Positions 5,958 through 8,776 of a stretch of 8,776 nt of DNA are shown here, piece by piece. This DNA is from Fibrobacter sp. UBA1765 (GTDB lineage: Bacteria > Fibrobacterota > Fibrobacteria > Fibrobacterales > Fibrobacteraceae): contig DCGZ01000014.1 in assembly GCA_002314675.1 (NCBI GenBank), positions 1 through 8,776 on the forward strand, given 5' to 3'. Position 1 is the stretch's first letter; each line of letters opens with the position of its first letter. Position numbers and translations under genes: made by a program. A model generated the notes under the pieces. That model searched no databases. It saw only the letters and a program-made list of their open reading frames with translations, and was not told where the DNA came from.

Positions 5958-7151
5958 CTACCCCATAGCCTTTGCAAGGCGTTTCGTCGCTTCTTCCAAA
6001 ACGGAACGCGGACAAGCCAGGTTCATACGCTGAAAGCATTCGCCCGCTTTACCAAATAGGGGTCCGCTATTGAGCCACAGGCGAGCCTTGTCGCGAACCA
6101 ACGCATCGACCTGCGCGGAGTTCAACCCAGTTCCCTTGAAGTCTAGCCACGCAAGATACGTAGCATCCATAGGCACAAGCTTTACGCCGGGCAAGTTTTC
6201 TTTCACGAACTTGTCCATAAAATCAATGTTTGCCTTCAAATATTTTTTGAGAGCATCGAGCCATTCTTCGCCATGTTCATAGGCAGCCTGGGCTGCAACA
6301 AGCCCCTGCATGCCAACCAGGCCGTAGCCAACTGCATAAAGTTGCTTTTGGATTGCATCACGAATTTTCGAGTTCTTGATAAAGGCATTCGCAATCTGTA
6401 AACCAGCCAAGTTGAACGTTTTTGTCGGGGCTGTAACTGTAATGGAATTTTCCGCAATTTCATCACTTAACGAAGCAAACATTGTGTGAGTCCCTTCAAA
6501 AACAAAGTCGCTGTGAATTTCATCGGCAATCACAAGCACGCGGTGCTTCAGGCAAATGCCAGCAATGCGCAAAAGTTCTTCGCGGGTCCACACGCGGCAA
6601 ACCGGATTGTGCGGACTGCAAAGCAAAAACATCTTCACATCGTTTTCGACAATCTTTTTTTCAAAGTCCGCAAAGTCAATGTGGTAGCGACCATCTCCAC
6701 CGTACACAAGGTCGCTGCTCACGAGCTTGCGGCCATTGTCTAAAACGGCATCGGCAAAATGCATGTAAACCGGCTGTTGGATCAGTACGGCATCGCCAAC
6801 ATTCGTAAAGGCCCTGATCGCAAGCGCAAGAACCATCATTACGCCAGGCGCCTTGATTACCCAGCTTGGGTCAAATTCAAAATTGTGGCGGCGGCGGTAA
6901 AAACCTTGCAGAGCCTTAAAATAACCAGCGCTTGGTTCGGTGTAGCCGAAAACTCCATGTTCCACGGAACGGATCAACGCGTCTTGCACAAACGAAGATG
7001 CTTTAAAATCCATGTCGGCAATCCACAAAGGCAGCAAATCGCCATAGCTCGCGTCGTTTTCGTAGATTGCGTCGTACTTCAAGCAGTTTGTGCCTCGACG
7101 TTCTACAACTTCATCAAAGTTTAAATTTCTTTCTTGCACAACTGTTTGCAT
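5958..7151 (-). CDS. patB: PatB/MalY-type PLP-dependent C-S lyase (cystathionine beta-lyase) / aminotransferase
   Basis: The 397-residue cytoplasmic fold-type I PLP enzyme would cleave cystathionine or cysteine conjugates to a thiol, pyruvate and ammonia, as in MalY/PatB relatives. Family marks, numbered from the chosen start: an N-terminal WIADMDF at about 43-49, PVY (Tyr129), SPHNPVCRVW (Asn182), VIADEIHSDFVF (Asp210, pairing with the PLP nitrogen), the Schiff-base lysine Lys244 in TKTFNLAGLQ, and RMNLACPRS near the end, whose arginine binds the substrate carboxylate. The usual PHNPxGRVW motif has Cys in place of Gly, a mild oddity. Length is normal. The ATG at 7151 is chosen over the one at 7169 because GGAGG (7158-7162) precedes it by 6 nt. 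A good promoter lies just upstream. It is followed by pit on the same strand, but the Pho-like array between them suggests separate control. The exact substrate cannot be told from sequence. Confidence 0.9.
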   Translation of the reverse strand: MQTVVQERNLNFDEVVERRGTNCLKYDAIYENDASYGDLLPLWIADMDFKASSFVQDALIRSVEHGVFGYTEPSAGYFKALQGFYRRRHNFEFDPSWVIKAPGVMMVLALAIRAFTNVGDAVLIQQPVYMHFADAVLDNGRKLVSSDLVYGGDGRYHIDFADFEKKIVENDVKMFLLCSPHNPVCRVWTREELLRIAGICLKHRVLVIADEIHSDFVFEGTHTMFASLSDEIAENSITVTAPTKTFNLAGLQIANAFIKNSKIRDAIQKQLYAVGYGLVGMQGLVAAQAAYEHGEEWLDALKKYLKANIDFMDKFVKENLPGVKLVPMDATYLAWLDFKGTGLNSAQVDALVRDKARLWLNSGPLFGKAGECFQRMNLACPRSVLEEATKRLAKAMG

Positions 7152-7157
7152 TTTTGA

Positions 7158-7162
7158 CCTCC
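7158..7162 (-). promoter_or_regulatory. Shine-Dalgarno deciding the patB start
   Basis: GGAGG on the minus strand sits 6 nt before the ATG at 7151. It lies between that ATG and the alternative upstream ATG at 7169, which argues against the longer form. Confidence 0.75.
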
Positions 7163-7183
7163 AACGCAAGCCTTACAAGCCCA

Positions 7184-7212
7184 AATATAGAAGGGGTTTT
7201 TGCACTTGTCCA
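7184..7212 (-). promoter_or_regulatory. Candidate patB promoter
   Basis: On the minus strand TGGACA (7207-7212) and TATATT (7184-7189) are separated by 17 nt, close to a sigma-70 layout. The -10 is extended to TATATTTG as at the other promoters in this window. The predicted 5' leader is about 25 nt and contains the Shine-Dalgarno. Confidence 0.5.
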
Positions 7213-7455
7213 ATATCTAATTTTAGAGCTTTACCAATAAAAAATCATGGTTTCCGCAAATCAGTTTACCTGGAATGAAAAATTGGGTGAAAAAATGTAA
7301 AAACGGCAAACATTTGTGTATTGTAAGCATTTTGTAAGACAAGGCTACGCGGAATTGATTTACAAAGCATTTGGAACAAAAAAAATCTGTGGTAAACTTT
7401 TTTAAATTTATGGATGTAAAAACAAAAAAAATTATCATAATAGAAGGAAACGATA

Positions 7456-8748
7456 ATGAACTACAATCCTCTTGCTGAAGCACTCAACGCAGAACTTTCT
7501 GCAAACGGTTGCCCAGTTTTTGACATGCTCTCTGCACAGGGCAAGGCAATCTTCTTCCCGAGCAAGGGTATTCTTGGTCAGGGCGCCGAAGCCAAGGGCT
7601 CTGAAATCAACGCAACAATCGGTACCGCTTTGGAAGATGACGGCTCCCCGCTCACCCTCCCATGCGTACAGAAGTCCTTGAACTTGCCAAAGACAAGTTT
7701 CCTCTATTGCCCAAGCTCCGGCGAAGCTAACCTCCGTGCCGAATGGAAGAAGCAGATGATCATCAAGAACCCGAGTCTTGCTGACAAGAACTTCTCGACT
7801 CCGGTTGTGACCGCAGCCCTTACACACGCCATCAGCTGCGCAGGCTACATGTTCCTTGACGCAGGCGACGAAGTGATTATCCCGGACCTTTACTGGGATA
7901 ACTACGAACTCGTTTTTGAAAACGGCCGTGGCGCAAAGATTGTAACATTCAACACTTTCAAGAATGGCGGCTTTGATACCGAAGCCTTGAAGGCTGCCCT
8001 TGCAAACAGCAAGTCTAGCAAGAAGGTTGTTCTCTTGAACTTCCCGAACAACCCGACTGGCTACACAGCAACAGAAACAGAAGCCGTTGAAATTGCAAAG
8101 ATACTTACTGATTGCGCTGCTGCAGGCAACAAGGTTGTAGCCCTCATGGACGATGCCTACTTTGGACTTGTTTACGAAGAGGGCGTTACCCGCGAATCCG
8201 TATTCACAAAGATCGTTGACGCTCACGAAAACTTGCTCGCTGTAAAGCTCGACGGTCCGACCAAGGAAGACTACGTTTGGGGCTTCCGCGTTGGCTTTAT
8301 GTCCTTTGGCTTCAAGGGCGCAACCGCTGCTCAGCTCAAGGCTCTTGAACAGAAGGCTGCAGGCGTTGTTCGTGGCAACATTTCTAACGCACCGAGCATT
8401 TCCCAGAAGATCTTGCTCGCTGCATACCAGTCCCCGGAATACGCTCAGGAAAAGGCTGAAAAGTACGCAACACTCAAGAAGCGTTACGACATCATCAAGA
8501 ACGTTCTTGCAAGCCACCCTGAATACGCAGAATCCTTTGAACCGATGCCGTTCAACAGCGGTTACTTCATGTGCATCAAGCCGAAGGGCGTTGACGCAGA
8601 AAAGCTCCGCCAGGAACTCATTGCAAAGTATAGCACCGGCACTATCATGCTCTCTGGCCTTATACGCCTTGCATTCAGCGCCGTTCCGACCGAAAAGCTC
8701 GAAAAGCTCTTTGCAAACATCGACGCTTGCATCCGCGGCATGAAGTAA
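7456..8748 (+). CDS. Class I/II PLP-dependent aminotransferase
   Basis: The 430-residue cytoplasmic enzyme is of fold-type I and likely moves amino groups between an amino acid and a 2-oxo acid; the substrate is not evident. Motifs: PSSGEANLR near 86-94 (substrate/PLP cleft), Tyr146 region PDLYWDNY, FPNNPTGYT (196-204, with the PLP-contacting Asn), MDDAYFGLVY (231-240, Asp232 and Tyr235), DGPTKEDYVWGFRVGF (266-281) with Schiff-base Lys270 and phosphate-binding Arg278, and LIRLAFS with carboxylate-binding Arg404. Length and motif order are complete. The ATG at 7456 follows AGAAGGA (7442-7448) by 7 nt. Codon use is strongly biased: AAG, CTC/CTT/TTG and TTC dominate, and TTA, CTA and TCA are avoided over some 350 codons, which suggests high expression. 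It belongs to a family annotated only as a generic aspartate/aromatic-type aminotransferase; I give no gene symbol. Confidence 0.92.
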   Translation: MNYNPLAEALNAELSANGCPVFDMLSAQGKAIFFPSKGILGQGAEAKGSEINATIGTALEDDGSPLTLPCVQKSLNLPKTSFLYCPSSGEANLRAEWKKQMIIKNPSLADKNFSTPVVTAALTHAISCAGYMFLDAGDEVIIPDLYWDNYELVFENGRGAKIVTFNTFKNGGFDTEALKAALANSKSSKKVVLLNFPNNPTGYTATETEAVEIAKILTDCAAAGNKVVALMDDAYFGLVYEEGVTRESVFTKIVDAHENLLAVKLDGPTKEDYVWGFRVGFMSFGFKGATAAQLKALEQKAAGVVRGNISNAPSISQKILLAAYQSPEYAQEKAEKYATLKKRYDIIKNVLASHPEYAESFEPMPFNSGYFMCIKPKGVDAEKLRQELIAKYSTGTIMLSGLIRLAFSAVPTEKLEKLFANIDACIRGMK

Positions 8749-8776
8749 TTGAGGATCTAGGGTATAGTGATTAGCG

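Larger units (their letters stand above)
7152..7455. other. Divergent intergenic region of ~300 bp, AT-rich
   Basis: It separates patB (minus) from the aminotransferase (plus). Apart from the patB promoter I see no gene here. It holds several TGTAA-type motifs: TGTAAA at 7296, TGTAAG at 7322 and 7333 (11 bp apart), the reverse form TTTACA at 7359, and TGTAAA at 7415. Long A runs lie near 7378-7385 and 7421-7432. The promoter of the aminotransferase could not be fixed: CATAAT at 7436 is too close to the start codon for a normal leader. Confidence 0.6.

Noticed and set aside
7435..8517. A 360-codon open frame antisense to the aminotransferase
   Set aside because: It is codon-aligned with the sense gene, and its lack of stops follows from the sense gene avoiding TTA, CTA and TCA. 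The protein has no recognisable motif.

Overview
The window most resembles a chromosomal segment of a Fibrobacter-like bacterium (FCB group). This is inferred from the phosphate transporter, which is built like the long Bacteroidota/Fibrobacter PiT proteins with a C-terminal PhoU-like domain, from recurrent TATATTT promoter elements, and from a moderate-GC, AAG/TTC-rich codon style. It is not proven by any marker gene. The window mixes an AT-rich accessory stretch on the left with ordinary metabolic genes on the right.

Left part (1-1865, minus strand): a degraded type I restriction-modification locus. Reading leftwards, it holds hsdR reduced to its first ~89 codons plus an out-of-frame ~40-codon C-terminal scrap, then an intact-looking hsdS, then the N-terminal ~95 codons of an AAA ATPase that leaves the window. 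No hsdM is visible. The restriction motor is lost while the specificity subunit stays open, so a restriction-minus locus is expected, and a methylating one only if hsdM exists nearby.

Middle (1866-3603): a ~400-bp gene-poor stretch holds a GC-rich palindromic, repeat-like element and two identical 16-bp palindromes 33 bp apart. It runs into a plus-strand AAA_14/DUF4143 ATPase.

Right part (3604-8776): convergent to that ATPase lie, on the minus strand, a PhoU-like helical ORF and a PiT-family phosphate transporter. These appear to be the two halves of one ancestral gene split by a short frameshifting deletion. Four helically phased TTTACA repeats precede the transporter and look like a Pho box. 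Upstream is a PatB/MalY-type PLP C-S lyase with a clear promoter and Shine-Dalgarno. A divergent ~300-bp AT-rich region separates it from a plus-strand class I/II aminotransferase with strong codon bias.

The best leads are the two gene disruptions (hsdR and pit) and the candidate Pho-type operator. I see no convincing wholly new system, CRISPR array, tRNA, rRNA or transposase.
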